Source: Halomonas sp. 54_146
Lineage (GTDB): Bacteria > Pseudomonadota > Gammaproteobacteria > Pseudomonadales > Halomonadaceae
Direction: 5' to 3'
Length of the DNA stretch: 64,000 nucleotides
Assembly (NCBI RefSeq): GCF_001507855.1
Contig: NZ_LGEN01000008.1
Location: 44,981-108,980, forward strand
Part shown: positions 10,748-20,962 of the stretch, piece by piece
Layout: each line of letters starts with the position of its first letter
Position numbering within the stretch: position 1 is the stretch's first letter
Notes under the pieces: model-generated
What the model was told of the DNA's origin: nothing
Databases searched by the model: none
The model's input: only the letters and a program-made list of their open reading frames with translations
Translations under genes and position numbers: made by a program

Positions 10748-11875
10748 CTAGGCGCTTTTTACACGCTGAACGAATGCTTTAATCTGCTGAAGATCAAACT
10801 TCAACAGCAGGCGCTCATCCTCACGCAGGCGGCGTAGGTCAACCCAGCCGTCTGCCGCTTGGCCACAGGCTTTGTTATACCGCTGTTGATCCAAAAGACG
10901 CTGCTGGAGACGCTCAAACGCTGCCACCAGCAGCCCTGATTGAGCCGCCGTTAGCACATCTGGCGTATGGCTCAAGGCGACCAGGCGCTCGCGGGTGCCT
11001 ATCTCGCGCCGACGATGGCGCACACAGAGCAAGCGCGCTGCACTAATTAATGACAGCAAGCCTTGGTGTTTAAGGTTAAGGGCTTGTTCGTGAGGGGCAT
11101 CCAGGCTTGGGCTTGAGGCAAGCCGCCCAAGGCGATCCAGCGCCACCGGCAACTCATCAAGCAGCGCGGCCATTTCATGCATAAACAGCGGTGCGCTGGG
11201 AAGTATTGTTGCAATGCGCTCGCCTAGCTGCTCAGCAAGCGCCGAATTGCCGGCTACCGGGGCGAAATCAAGCAAGATATTGGTTTGCTGAACACGTTTA
11301 ACCTGACGGTCTGCGCTCCAAATTTCCAACTGCGCCTGCCACTCACTTAGCCGTTTGCGCCACATCGGCCAGCGAGCCATCACATGGCCACGGCAAAGCG
11401 GTATACCGGCCTCATCCAGGCGTTGGGTAAAGCGCTCGCCTAACGCCTGAAAATAGCCATCGATCTCCACGTGCCGGTGGTCAGGGTAATCATCAATAAT
11501 CAGCGCATTATCCTGGTCAGGCCCTAGCAGGCTTTCATAGCGCGCCGCCGAGCCTAGTACCAATACGCAATAATCAACCGGCGGTGCCCCCCACCCCTGC
11601 GCCTCCATCTCACTTAGCGATAGGGTAATCGCCTGGCGATAAAGCGAAGCATTGTGGTCACTAATAATTTGGGCAGTACGCCAGGCAGGAAGATCATAAT
11701 GTACCAGCGCTTCAACGAGCGGAAGTTGCCACGCGTAGGCATCGGCTAATGAGGTCGTGGGTGAGGAAATTTTGTTTAAAAGGTTATGGAGCGGAGCAGT
11801 AAGCGCCGTGGTGGTTAGTTTTCCGTCTTTATTTATTAGCGAGCGCCAGGGCGAAGCTCGGTGTACAACGCGCAT
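10748..11875 (-). CDS. DUF294-type putative nucleotidyltransferase protein
   Basis: YCVLVLGSAARYESLLGPDQDNALIIDD (GSxAR...DQDNAL) typical of DUF294 NTase; no obvious CBS domains. Confidence 0.8.
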   Translation of the reverse strand: MRVVHRASPWRSLINKDGKLTTTALTAPLHNLLNKISSPTTSLADAYAWQLPLVEALVHYDLPAWRTAQIISDHNASLYRQAITLSLSEMEAQGWGAPPVDYCVLVLGSAARYESLLGPDQDNALIIDDYPDHRHVEIDGYFQALGERFTQRLDEAGIPLCRGHVMARWPMWRKRLSEWQAQLEIWSADRQVKRVQQTNILLDFAPVAGNSALAEQLGERIATILPSAPLFMHEMAALLDELPVALDRLGRLASSPSLDAPHEQALNLKHQGLLSLISAARLLCVRHRRREIGTRERLVALSHTPDVLTAAQSGLLVAAFERLQQRLLDQQRYNKACGQAADGWVDLRRLREDERLLLKFDLQQIKAFVQRVKSA

Positions 11876-11996
11876 ACGACTCTCTCTTTATAGCAAAACG
11901 GGCTTTTCCCAAAACGGTTTTTTCTAAACGATGTTTGCTAAGCGATTTCTCTACAAACGGCGCTGAAAATCGCGACGTTACAGATAGATTGACTCT

Positions 11997-12341
11997 TTAA
12001 GCGTTATTTTCGTGCTGAGTTTCGCTGGCGCGCTGTGGGCTTGGCTCAAACATCGCTTCACCGACTTCGTCAATATAGCGCTGCGCTTTGGTGATCATCA
12101 TGGCATCGCAGGCGTCGCGCGCAGGCAGCATGTCTGAGCGTTCAAAGCGGTGTTCAAGCGTTTCCCCTGAAGCGTCTGGCTTTTGAATCCAGCCGCTCAC
12201 ACGGTACTGGCCGCTTTGGTTGTCCGGCTGAGGGATAATCAAGTAGCCTTTGTACTCGACACCATCGGAAGCTTTGGTGGTAGCGCCAGGTGCCGCTTGG
12301 CGATCACTACCAAAGAGTCCGGATAATATTTTTTTTAGCAT
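11997..12341 (-). CDS. HlyU-family transcriptional regulator
   Basis: EYKGYLIIPQPDNQSGQYRVSGWIQK ... HRFERSDMLPARDACDAMMITKAQRYIDE. Confidence 0.8.
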   Translation of the reverse strand: MLKKILSGLFGSDRQAAPGATTKASDGVEYKGYLIIPQPDNQSGQYRVSGWIQKPDASGETLEHRFERSDMLPARDACDAMMITKAQRYIDEVGEAMFEPSPQRASETQHENNA

Positions 12342-12403
12342 GATGATGGCTCCTTTTTAAACACAGTGGCTCCTTAACGAGTTTGGACTGCGGCGTTAGG
12401 GTG

Positions 12404-12521
12404 CTGCGGGGGCGCTGTGAACCCATCCATGGGCGCTACTTTCGCCATCTGCCCGCCATGGATGGCGGAAATGCCGGAATTGTTGGGAACATATTCCGGC
12501 CATGGCGAAAGACCCCCGCTT
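12404..12521 (+). repeat. 118-bp palindrome-rich interspersed element, copy 1
   Basis: Matches the reverse complement of 38543-38660 with one mismatch by eye; nested inverted repeats such as ctttcgccat/atggcgaaag and gccggaat/attccggc. Confidence 0.9.
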
Positions 12522-12587
12522 TACCCTATCGCGGCCTCCCTGCAATTTGCACTCAATGAGAAATTTTCACTAGGTGCTATTGCCATA

Positions 12588-13808
12588 TTAGTCCTGCTTA
12601 CGCCCTTTGCCTGCGGCAATGCGCAAACGTAACGCGTTCAGCTTAATAAAGCCTTCGGCATCTTTTTGGTTGTAAGCACCCGCGTCATCTTCAAAGGTAG
12701 CAATCGATTCATCAAACAGCGACTCATCAGATTTGCGGCCAACCACGGTAGCGTTGCCTTTGTAGAGCTTCATGCGCACAACGCCAGAGACGTTTTTCTG
12801 AGTTTCATCAATGGCTGCCTGCAGCATACGACGCTCTGGGCTCCACCAGTAACCGTTGTAGATCACTTCAGCGTATTTCGGCATCAGCTGATCTTTCAGG
12901 TGGGCTTCTTCGCGGTCCAGGGTCAGCGACTCAATAGCGCGGTGAGCGCGCAGCATGATCGTGCCCCCTGGCGTTTCGTAACAGCCGCGCGACTTCATGC
13001 CCACGTAGCGGTTTTCAACAATATCCAAACGGCCGATACCGTTGTCGCCGCCTAGCTTGTTGAGTTTTTCGAGCACTTCGTGCGCTTTCAGCGGTTCGCC
13101 GTCGATAGCGACGATATCGCCCTTTTCATAGGTCAGTTCAACGTAGGTCGGCGTATCGGGTGCGGCTTCCGGAGACACGCTCCAACGCCACATATCGTCT
13201 TCCGCTTCGGCCCACGGGTCTTCTAAAATGCCGCCTTCGTAGGAGATATGCAGCAGGTTTGCGTCCATTGAGTACGGCGATTTTTTCTTTTTATTGGCAA
13301 AATCGACCGGAATTTTGTGCTCTTCACAGTACGCCATCAGCTTTTCACGGGAGGTTAAATCCCACTCGCGCCAAGGGGCGATCACTTTAACGCCTGGCTT
13401 TAAGGCATAGCCGCCCAGCTCAAAGCGAACCTGGTCGTTGCCTTTACCCGTCGCGCCATGAGAAATAGCATCGGCACCGGTCTCGTTGGCAATCTCGATC
13501 AAGCGCTTGGCAATCAGCGGGCGTGCGATAGAGGTGCCCAGCAGGTACTCGCCTTCGTAGATAGTGTTGGCGCGAAACATTGGGTAGACGTAGTCACGCA
13601 CGAACTCTTCGCGCAAATCTTCAATGTAAATCTCTTTTACGCCAAGGGCTTGTGCCTTGGTGCGGGCTGGCTCAACCTCTTCGCCCTGGCCGATGTCGGC
13701 AGTAAAGGTCACGACCTCGCAGTTGTAGGTTTCTTGCAACCATTTCACGATTACGGATGTGTCCAGGCCGCCTGAATAAGCCAGCACAACCTTTTTGACA
13801 TCGGACAT
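12588..13808 (-). CDS. argG: Argininosuccinate synthase
   Basis: [41 protein letters not shown]. Confidence 0.98.
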   Translation of the reverse strand: MSDVKKVVLAYSGGLDTSVIVKWLQETYNCEVVTFTADIGQGEEVEPARTKAQALGVKEIYIEDLREEFVRDYVYPMFRANTIYEGEYLLGTSIARPLIAKRLIEIANETGADAISHGATGKGNDQVRFELGGYALKPGVKVIAPWREWDLTSREKLMAYCEEHKIPVDFANKKKKSPYSMDANLLHISYEGGILEDPWAEAEDDMWRWSVSPEAAPDTPTYVELTYEKGDIVAIDGEPLKAHEVLEKLNKLGGDNGIGRLDIVENRYVGMKSRGCYETPGGTIMLRAHRAIESLTLDREEAHLKDQLMPKYAEVIYNGYWWSPERRMLQAAIDETQKNVSGVVRMKLYKGNATVVGRKSDESLFDESIATFEDDAGAYNQKDAEGFIKLNALRLRIAAGKGRKQD

Positions 13809-14053
13809 TCTTTGCTCCTTTAAAAAGATAAACCTTTTGCGATTGGTTTTGACACAAACGTTGAGTATAGCGTTCTCAATGCCCAGCGAACACCGTCAAC
13901 GACGCCTGGGGGGTAAAGCTGCTAGAATCACACCCTTTAAAGCGGTAGCTTGCCGCTGATGTTGACTGATTGCTTGCCTTAACGCTTTTACTCGCTTCAC
14001 ACCTTTTTACTCGCTTTAAATCTTTTTACTCGCTTTACACTAAGGAGAGCTGC

Positions 14054-14722
14054 ATGAGCGAGGCAATTGCCCGCGAATTAATGGCCCAACGTTTTCGCAG
14101 TTATCTGCCCGTGGTCGTTGATTTAGAAACCGGGGGCTTTAATGCCCAAGGCGATGCCGTACTTGAGATAGCCGCCGTGACCTTGACCATGGATCCGGAG
14201 GGTAATCTGCTTCCTGACGCCACTTATGCCTACCATATTCATCCCTTTGAGGGGGCGAATGTGGAGCAGTCTGCGCTCGATTTTACCGGCATTAATCTAG
14301 ACGACCCGCTACGCCGCCAGGTAGCGCTGAGCGAGTCTGAAGCTCTGGGGGAAATTTTTCGCCCGATCCGTAAATCAATCAAAGCCCACGATTGTACCCG
14401 CGCTATTTTGGTTGGCCACAATGCGGCCTTTGATCAGGGCTTTTTGAACGCGGCGGTTAACCGCTGTGGCATTAAGCGCAACCCTTTTCACCCGTTTTCA
14501 AGCTTTGATACGGCTACACTGGCAGGCTTGATCTACGGACAAACCGTGCTTGCTCGGGCTTGCCGCGCAGCTGGCATTGAGTTTGACAACAAAGCGGCCC
14601 ACTCCGCACGTTACGACACCGAGCGCACCGCCGAGCTGTTTTGCGCCATGGTGAATCGCTATAAAGACCTGGGCGGCTGGCAGTTAGCCCAGCGCGAGCA
14701 AGAGTTGGACGGCGCGGATTAG
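14054..14722 (+). CDS. rnt: Ribonuclease T
   Basis: VVVDLETGGFNAQGDAVLEIAAVTL ... HNAAFDQGFLNAAVNRCGIKRNPFHPFSSFDTATLAGLIYGQTVLARAC; ATG at 14054 preceded by aaggag. Confidence 0.93.
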   Translation: MSEAIARELMAQRFRSYLPVVVDLETGGFNAQGDAVLEIAAVTLTMDPEGNLLPDATYAYHIHPFEGANVEQSALDFTGINLDDPLRRQVALSESEALGEIFRPIRKSIKAHDCTRAILVGHNAAFDQGFLNAAVNRCGIKRNPFHPFSSFDTATLAGLIYGQTVLARACRAAGIEFDNKAAHSARYDTERTAELFCAMVNRYKDLGGWQLAQREQELDGAD

Positions 14723-14889
14723 CCTGCATAAGCCGACAATTCAGCGGCTGATGCCGTCGCTAATGCAGCCAACAAGGCTTTGCGCTACACTTCGTTACCT
14801 TGCAGCATGTACGTTTGTATCGCTAAGCACGTTCGTATCGCTTAGCTGTAAAAGTTACCCTACCTGTTTTTAAGAGATGAGACGTTTTT

Positions 14890-16149
14890 ATGGCCCAGCA
14901 TAATGCCTTTTACGCCCAATCCGGTGGCGTTACCGCCGTGATCAACGCCAGCGCCTGCGGCGTTATTGAAGCTTGCCGCCAAGCGCCGGATCAGATTGGC
15001 AAGGTATACGCCGGTCATAACGGCATTATTGGCGCGTTAACAGAAGACCTTATCGACGTTACCCAAGAAAGCGATGAGTCAATTGCTGCCCTTCGCCACA
15101 CGCCTGGCGGTGCCTTTGGCTCTTGTCGCTACAAGCTGAAAGATATTGATACGCATCGTGCCCAGTACGAGCGCTTGATTGACGTATTCAAAGCCCACGA
15201 CATTCGCTACTTTTTCTACAATGGCGGCGGCGATAGCGCTGATACGTGCTTAAAAGTCTCCCAGCTTTCTGAGAAGCTTGGCTATCCGCTGACCGCCATC
15301 CATGTTCCCAAAACCGTCGATAACGACCTGCCCATTACCGATAACAGCCCAGGTTTTGGTAGCGTCGCTAAGTACATTGCCACCTCGACCCTGGAAGCTT
15401 CGCTGGATATCGCCTCTATGTGTGCGACCTCAACCAAGGTCTTTGTGCTTGAGGTGATGGGCCGCCATGCGGGTTGGATTGCCGCCGCCGGCGGTTTAGC
15501 CGGCCAAGCTGAAGGCGAGCCGCCGCATTTAGTTATCTTTCCGGAAATTCCGTTTGACCGTAAAGCGGCCATGGCGCGGGTTGAGGAATGCGTTAAGCAG
15601 TATGGCTACTGCGTTATTGTGGTTTCAGAAGGCGCGCGCTACGAAGACGGCACTTTCTTGGCCGATGCGGGCAATACCGATGCCTTCGGCCACCGTCAAT
15701 TAGGTGGGGTTGCACCGACACTGGCCGGCATGATCAAGCAGGATTTGGGCTACAAGTATCACTGGGCAGTGGCCGATTACCTGCAGCGCGCGGCGCGTCA
15801 TTTGGCCTCTAAAACCGACGTTGAACAAGCCTATGCGGTGGGCCGTGAAGCGGTAACGTTGGCGCTGGCGGGCAAGAACGCCATGATGCCCGCTATTCGC
15901 CGTATTTCTCAGTCACCTTACCAGTGGGATGTGATTTCCGCCCCGCTGTCTCAGGTGGCCAACCAAGAGAAATTTATGCCCCGCGACTTTATTACTGAGA
16001 ACGGGTTTGGCATTACCCAAGCGTGCCGAGACTATCTCTCCCCGCTGATTCAAGGCGAAGACTTCCCGCCCTTTGAAAATGGCTTGCCCAAAGTTGCCAA
16101 GCTAAAGCTGGCCAAAGTGGCGCGCAAGCTGCCTACGTTTATGCTGTAA
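14890..16149 (+). CDS. 6-phosphofructokinase (PPi-type-like)
   Basis: YNGGGDSADTCLKVSQL, VPKTVDNDLPITDNSPGFGS, EVMGRHAGWIAAAGGLA. Confidence 0.92.
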   Translation: MAQHNAFYAQSGGVTAVINASACGVIEACRQAPDQIGKVYAGHNGIIGALTEDLIDVTQESDESIAALRHTPGGAFGSCRYKLKDIDTHRAQYERLIDVFKAHDIRYFFYNGGGDSADTCLKVSQLSEKLGYPLTAIHVPKTVDNDLPITDNSPGFGSVAKYIATSTLEASLDIASMCATSTKVFVLEVMGRHAGWIAAAGGLAGQAEGEPPHLVIFPEIPFDRKAAMARVEECVKQYGYCVIVVSEGARYEDGTFLADAGNTDAFGHRQLGGVAPTLAGMIKQDLGYKYHWAVADYLQRAARHLASKTDVEQAYAVGREAVTLALAGKNAMMPAIRRISQSPYQWDVISAPLSQVANQEKFMPRDFITENGFGITQACRDYLSPLIQGEDFPPFENGLPKVAKLKLAKVARKLPTFML

Positions 16150-16170
16150 GCCAGAGGCCTGACAAGACTA

Positions 16171-16195
16171 AGGGGTGCCTTCGACACCCCTTTTC
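16171..16195 (+). terminator. Rho-independent terminator downstream of PFK
   Basis: aggggtgccttcgacaccccttttc hairpin with T-run. Confidence 0.8.
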
Positions 16196-16243
16196 ACGCT
16201 GAAGCGCTCTCCCACAAAAAAACAGCTATCTCACAAAAAACAG

Positions 16244-17959
16244 CTATCTCAATAGCCAGGTAAGCACTAGCAATAACAGCAAGATACCTGCCACGCCCTG
16301 CCAAAAGCGCCGCGGTTCCTGGGGGCTTTCTTCCCGAGCAGTTCCCCGCCCAAGCGGTACCCTAAGCGCATGCAAAAATTCAGAAAGGCGCCTAAACCGC
16401 AGCGCCCGCTGCGGGTCCAGCGCGCGGCGTAGTGCGTCGTCTAATTCCTGAGAGATTTCGGGATTAGTGGTACGCGCGCTGCGATACGTCAACTCTTCAA
16501 GATCGGTGTGGCTGCGCAACCGATTGGGTGTCAGCGTATAGGGCAAGGTGCCAGTCAGCAGCCAATAAACGGTGGACGCTAGTGAATACTGATCGCTGCG
16601 CCGACCGCTGCTGTCACCCAGTGCGTACTCTGGGGCGGTATGCTCATTAAGCCCGACTTGCCGGAGTAACTCGCCAGAATCACGATGCCCTTCACCGTCA
16701 CGCATATGGCAGGCGCTGAAATCGGTGAGCACCAGCTTGCCGTGTGAGTCGACCAGAATATTATCGGGGCGAATCTGTTGATGAATAATGTCTCGGTGAT
16801 GCAGAGCCTGCACCGCCTTGCCCAATTGATTGGCAAGGTCGAGCCGCTGAATCAGGCTTGCTTGCGGGTGGCGTTCTGCCCATTGGCGCAAGGACTCCCC
16901 CTGAACGTTCTGCATCAGGTAATAGAGATAGCGGCGCGGCCGCGACGGTTCCATTACCTTCACGACAAAGGGGGAGTTAACGCGTTCAACTACCCACTGC
17001 TGAAGCAGGAAATGCTCCAGGTAAGAATTACGCAACGAAAGTTCAGGGCTCGGTGCTTTCATCACCATTCTCCGCTCGGTGTGCACATCCCGCACGCGAT
17101 AAACCCGTGATTGGGCAGTACGTGCGATCACGGAGATGACTTCCAAGCCGTCTAAACGCTCGCCGGGGGAAAGTTCGGGCGGAATAGGCAGGTCACCGTA
17201 CAGCTGCCCTGGGTGCTCGGTGACTTCTTCAGGCAGTTCATCTATTCGCACCAGCTGAAAGCAGAACTGATCGCCGCCATAACCACGTTCCTGAGCGCGC
17301 TGCTGCGCTTCATCGGCTAAACGCTCGCAGGCGGCATCCAGGTCACTGGCGTCCTGGCGAATAAGGCGAACGTAATCAGAGGGCAGCAGGGTTCCACGCA
17401 CCCCCTGGGTGGTGAATAAAAATAAATCGCCCTGCTTTAGCGCTAAGTGGGTGTAGTCAATATCCAGGCTGCCATCCATCCCCAGCGCCCTGGAAGGATA
17501 GCGGTAGCCACCTAGATCGGTGACATGGTCGCGGCTCAACTGCTCAAACTCAGCCCCACGCAAACGAAAGACCAGCGTATCGCCCATATGAAAGAGATGA
17601 GCTTCACGGCCACGAAAGACCACTGCCGACAGTGAGGAAACAAAACTGCCCTCTTGAACATGCTGGCTTTGGCTGTAGCACCAGCTGTTAAGCGCGCGCA
17701 GTACGCGGTTGGCTGAGGTTTTGACATCCCAATGATCGGGTGTGGAAAAATAGTCAGCCAGAAAGGCTCTCACGCTTAGATCGCCCGCCTGCTTGGCCAT
17801 GAGATTGCGTGAGACAGAGTCACTGATAACGGCACACCCTCCTTTTGCACGCAATAAAGGTGCTTCAGGAAAGCGAACCGACATTGAACTACGGTGTGAG
17901 CGCCGGTCGGGGGCGACAAACGCTTGGCCATAACTGATAAGCAACTGGGCGTGCGACAA
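16244..17959 (-). CDS. PP2C phosphatase-Ser/Thr kinase-like fusion with C-terminal TM
   Basis: N-terminal PP2C-like segment (FHMGDTLVFRLR, GGDQFCFQLV); kinase-like segment with VMKAPSPE, IIHQQIRPDNILVDSHGKLVLTDFS; C-terminal TM GILLLLLVLTWLLR. Confidence 0.85.
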   Translation of the reverse strand: MSHAQLLISYGQAFVAPDRRSHRSSMSVRFPEAPLLRAKGGCAVISDSVSRNLMAKQAGDLSVRAFLADYFSTPDHWDVKTSANRVLRALNSWCYSQSQHVQEGSFVSSLSAVVFRGREAHLFHMGDTLVFRLRGAEFEQLSRDHVTDLGGYRYPSRALGMDGSLDIDYTHLALKQGDLFLFTTQGVRGTLLPSDYVRLIRQDASDLDAACERLADEAQQRAQERGYGGDQFCFQLVRIDELPEEVTEHPGQLYGDLPIPPELSPGERLDGLEVISVIARTAQSRVYRVRDVHTERRMVMKAPSPELSLRNSYLEHFLLQQWVVERVNSPFVVKVMEPSRPRRYLYYLMQNVQGESLRQWAERHPQASLIQRLDLANQLGKAVQALHHRDIIHQQIRPDNILVDSHGKLVLTDFSACHMRDGEGHRDSGELLRQVGLNEHTAPEYALGDSSGRRSDQYSLASTVYWLLTGTLPYTLTPNRLRSHTDLEELTYRSARTTNPEISQELDDALRRALDPQRALRFRRLSEFLHALRVPLGRGTAREESPQEPRRFWQGVAGILLLLLVLTWLLR

Positions 17960-18325
17960 GTCATCCTCCTAGGCTGCCGACTTCATCAAGGGACATCACT
18001 GTCAACCAACAGCGCTTATGATACACGTAGCGGAGCAGAAACGATGCTCACCAAACGTCTTGATAAAATGTCTCCACTTTTTCTGCACGTAGTTTTCGGT
18101 TTGAAATATTAGTCTTTGCACTACTAAGCTTTTCAATACTAAATTTTTCATTACTAACAAATCGCCCGCCCACCTATGTCGCATTGGTAATCGTGCAGTC
18201 ATCTTCGTATAATTCTCGGCAATAAACGGCTCTGAAACGATTACCTAGCCACTGCATGCATTTAGACACAGCATCACTCTAAACCACTGCACGACTCTAG
18301 CCACTGCACTACCAAGGAATCAACG

Positions 18326-18856
18326 ATGAACTTCGATAATATCCCTGCTGGAAAGGATCTCCCTAACGACATTTACGTGGTGATCGAAATTCCAGCCAAC
18401 CACGACCCGATCAAATATGAAATTGATAAGGACATGGGCGCGCTACTCGTTGACCGCTTCATGGCCACGCCGATGTTTTACCCTGCCAACTATGGCTTTA
18501 TCCCGCACACGCTGGCAGACGACGGTGACGCGCTAGACGCATTAGTTGTTACCCCGCACCCGGTTCAGCCCGGCAGCATTATTCGCGCTCGCCCGGTTGG
18601 TATCCTGAACATGACCGACGAAGCCGGTGAAGATGCCAAGCTGATTTGCGTGCCCCACGCCAAGCTAAGCTCACTCTACGACGACATTCAGGAAGTCACC
18701 GACCTGCCTGAACTGCTGCGCCAGCAGATTGCTCACTTTTTCGAGAACTACAAAGATCTTGAAAAAGGTAAATGGGTGAAAGTCGAGTCTTGGGAAGGTG
18801 CTGACGCGGCGCGCAAAGCGATTGAGAAGTCCGTGACGGCCTATCAAAAAGCGTAA
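18326..18856 (+). CDS. ppa: Inorganic pyrophosphatase
   Basis: [31 protein letters not shown] ... [13 protein letters not shown]. Confidence 0.98.
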   Translation: MNFDNIPAGKDLPNDIYVVIEIPANHDPIKYEIDKDMGALLVDRFMATPMFYPANYGFIPHTLADDGDALDALVVTPHPVQPGSIIRARPVGILNMTDEAGEDAKLICVPHAKLSSLYDDIQEVTDLPELLRQQIAHFFENYKDLEKGKWVKVESWEGADAARKAIEKSVTAYQKA

Positions 18857-18912
18857 TCAACCACCGATACAGCACCACCGATACAGCGTTAACGCTTCTA
18901 GTTAACGCTTCG

Positions 18913-18939
18913 AAAAGACCGCCTTCGGGCGGTCTTTTT
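18913..18939 (+). terminator. Rho-independent terminator after ppa
   Basis: aaaagaccgccttcgggcggtcttttt. Confidence 0.9.
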
Positions 18940-19060
18940 ATGGGGGTAGCATTAACGCACTATTAGCGGCCGCGGCACGACACCGCAGTACACGCCAGGG
19001 GTTTAAAGTTACGGTATGCTGTTTGCCTTAGTTTGCGATGTTATCAATTAAGGACACACC

Positions 19061-20962
19061 GTGTTAGCTCTTAAACGCCAGAACCTAATGATAGTAGTGG
19101 TTTTTTTGCTCGGCTTACTACCGCTGAGTGCGCACGCCCAGTGGTTCTCCTCTTCCAGCAATCAAGATGATTTTTTGCCGGTGATGGAAGCCTTCCAACC
19201 CGCCGCCTGGCACAATGGCGATACGCTCTATATCGGTTTGGATATTGCAGATACGTATTATCTGTACCGTCACCAGTTTGCGGTTACCAGCCAAACGCAA
19301 GAGGTAACGCTCAGCGAGCCGATTATTCCGCAAGGCACCTTCACCAACGATGAATTTATGGGTGATGTGTATGTATTCCGCGACCAATTGGTGTTTGAAG
19401 TGCCGTTGGATGCCCCTTACGCAGGCCCCTTTGATGTGGAACTGACGTTTCAGGGCTGTGCAGATGCAGGGCTGTGCTACCCGCCGGAACGCACGAACTT
19501 ACAGGCCAGTGAAACAGCACCGCCCAGCCAGTTTGCCAACTGGCAAAATAGTGAAGCTGCCGCTAGTGAAACGGCCAGTGCTGAAACGACCAATGCTGAA
19601 ACGGCCACCTCACAGACCGCCTCATCACCGACAAGTAGCTTCTCTGCGCCTCAAAGCGAAGACAGCCGCTTTCGTGCGTTAATTAGTGACGCCAGCTTGC
19701 CGCTTGCGCTAGGGCTATTTTTTATCGCCGGCCTAGGGCTGACCTTTACACCTTGCGTGCTACCGATGATCCCAATTCTGTCATCGATTGTGGTGGGCCA
19801 GAACCCCACGCGCCCACGCGCCTTTGCGCTCTCCCTGAGTTATGTGCTGGGCATGGCACTCACCTATGCACTGGTAGGCGTGCTGATGGGTCTGTTCGGC
19901 GCGGGGCTTAACCTTCAGGCTCACTTGCAATCCGCACCGGTTTTAATTGCTTTTGCCCTGCTCTTCACACTGTTTGCGCTGGCAATGTTTGGGGCTTTTA
20001 ATCTTAACCTTTCACCACGCTTTGCTAACCGAATTGATGCTTGGCAAGCACGCGCTCAGCGCAGTGGGCCGGCGGGGTTAGCGCTGGCGGGTGCGCTTTC
20101 TGTGCTTGTGGTTTCGCCCTGCGTAACGGCACCTTTGGCCGGCGCATTGGTCTTTATTTCATCAACGGGTGATGCCGTTATGGGTGGCGCGGTACTGTTT
20201 GCGCTAGGCATGGGCATGGGCGTTCCGCTGCTGTTAGTCGGCACGTTTGGTGCTACGCTGCTGCCTCGTTCCGGTGCCTGGATGAACGGGGTAAAAATTG
20301 GTTTTGGCCTACTGCTGCTAGGCGTAGCCATTTGGATGGTGGAACGCTTAGTGGCCGCCCCCATTGCTCTGCTGCTATGGGCGGGGCTAGCGATTGGCAG
20401 CGCACTAGCGCTAGGGGCATTGAATTTCAATCAGCCGCAGGGCTGGCCACGAGCGCGCCAAACGCTGGGTATTATGCTGTTAGCGTGGGGTCTGTTACTG
20501 GTGATTGGTGCCGCCCAAGGTGGCAGTAACCCACTGCGGCCCCTTACCATGGCCAGCAGTAATACTAACCAAGCGCAGGCCGAAGCGCTCTCGTTCCTTG
20601 AGGTAGACACCTTAACCGGCCTTGAAGAGGCGGTTACTCAAGCTAAAGGCGCGAACCAACCGGTGTTTGTCCACTTCACCGCCGATTGGTGTATTTCGTG
20701 CAAGTTAATGGAGCGCGATGTCTACCCTGACCCCCGTGTTTCCACTGCGTTAAGCGGTTACACCTTGATTGCCGCTGATGTCACCCAAACGGATCGCCAG
20801 AGCCGCGAGCTGCTTGATCAGTTCAACCTATTTGGCCCTCCCAGCTTGCTATTTTTCCATAACGGCAATGAGATAACGGACGCACGCATCCAGGGTGAAG
20901 TCACTGCAGAACAGCTCTCCCTTCACCTTGAATCTGTTAGCCAGTGGCTAGCGAAGCGCTAA
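19061..20962 (+). CDS. dsbD: Thiol:disulfide interchange protein DsbD
   Basis: Signal peptide, GCADAGLCYPP, FTPCVLPMIPIL, SPCVTAPLAG, FTADWCISCKLMERDV. Confidence 0.95.
   Translation: MLALKRQNLMIVVVFLLGLLPLSAHAQWFSSSSNQDDFLPVMEAFQPAAWHNGDTLYIGLDIADTYYLYRHQFAVTSQTQEVTLSEPIIPQGTFTNDEFMGDVYVFRDQLVFEVPLDAPYAGPFDVELTFQGCADAGLCYPPERTNLQASETAPPSQFANWQNSEAAASETASAETTNAETATSQTASSPTSSFSAPQSEDSRFRALISDASLPLALGLFFIAGLGLTFTPCVLPMIPILSSIVVGQNPTRPRAFALSLSYVLGMALTYALVGVLMGLFGAGLNLQAHLQSAPVLIAFALLFTLFALAMFGAFNLNLSPRFANRIDAWQARAQRSGPAGLALAGALSVLVVSPCVTAPLAGALVFISSTGDAVMGGAVLFALGMGMGVPLLLVGTFGATLLPRSGAWMNGVKIGFGLLLLGVAIWMVERLVAAPIALLLWAGLAIGSALALGALNFNQPQGWPRARQTLGIMLLAWGLLLVIGAAQGGSNPLRPLTMASSNTNQAQAEALSFLEVDTLTGLEEAVTQAKGANQPVFVHFTADWCISCKLMERDVYPDPRVSTALSGYTLIAADVTQTDRQSRELLDQFNLFGPPSLLFFHNGNEITDARIQGEVTAEQLSLHLESVSQWLAKR

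Noticed and set aside
12417-12632. 71-aa plus-strand ORF
   Set aside because: Mostly composed of the 118-bp palindromic element.
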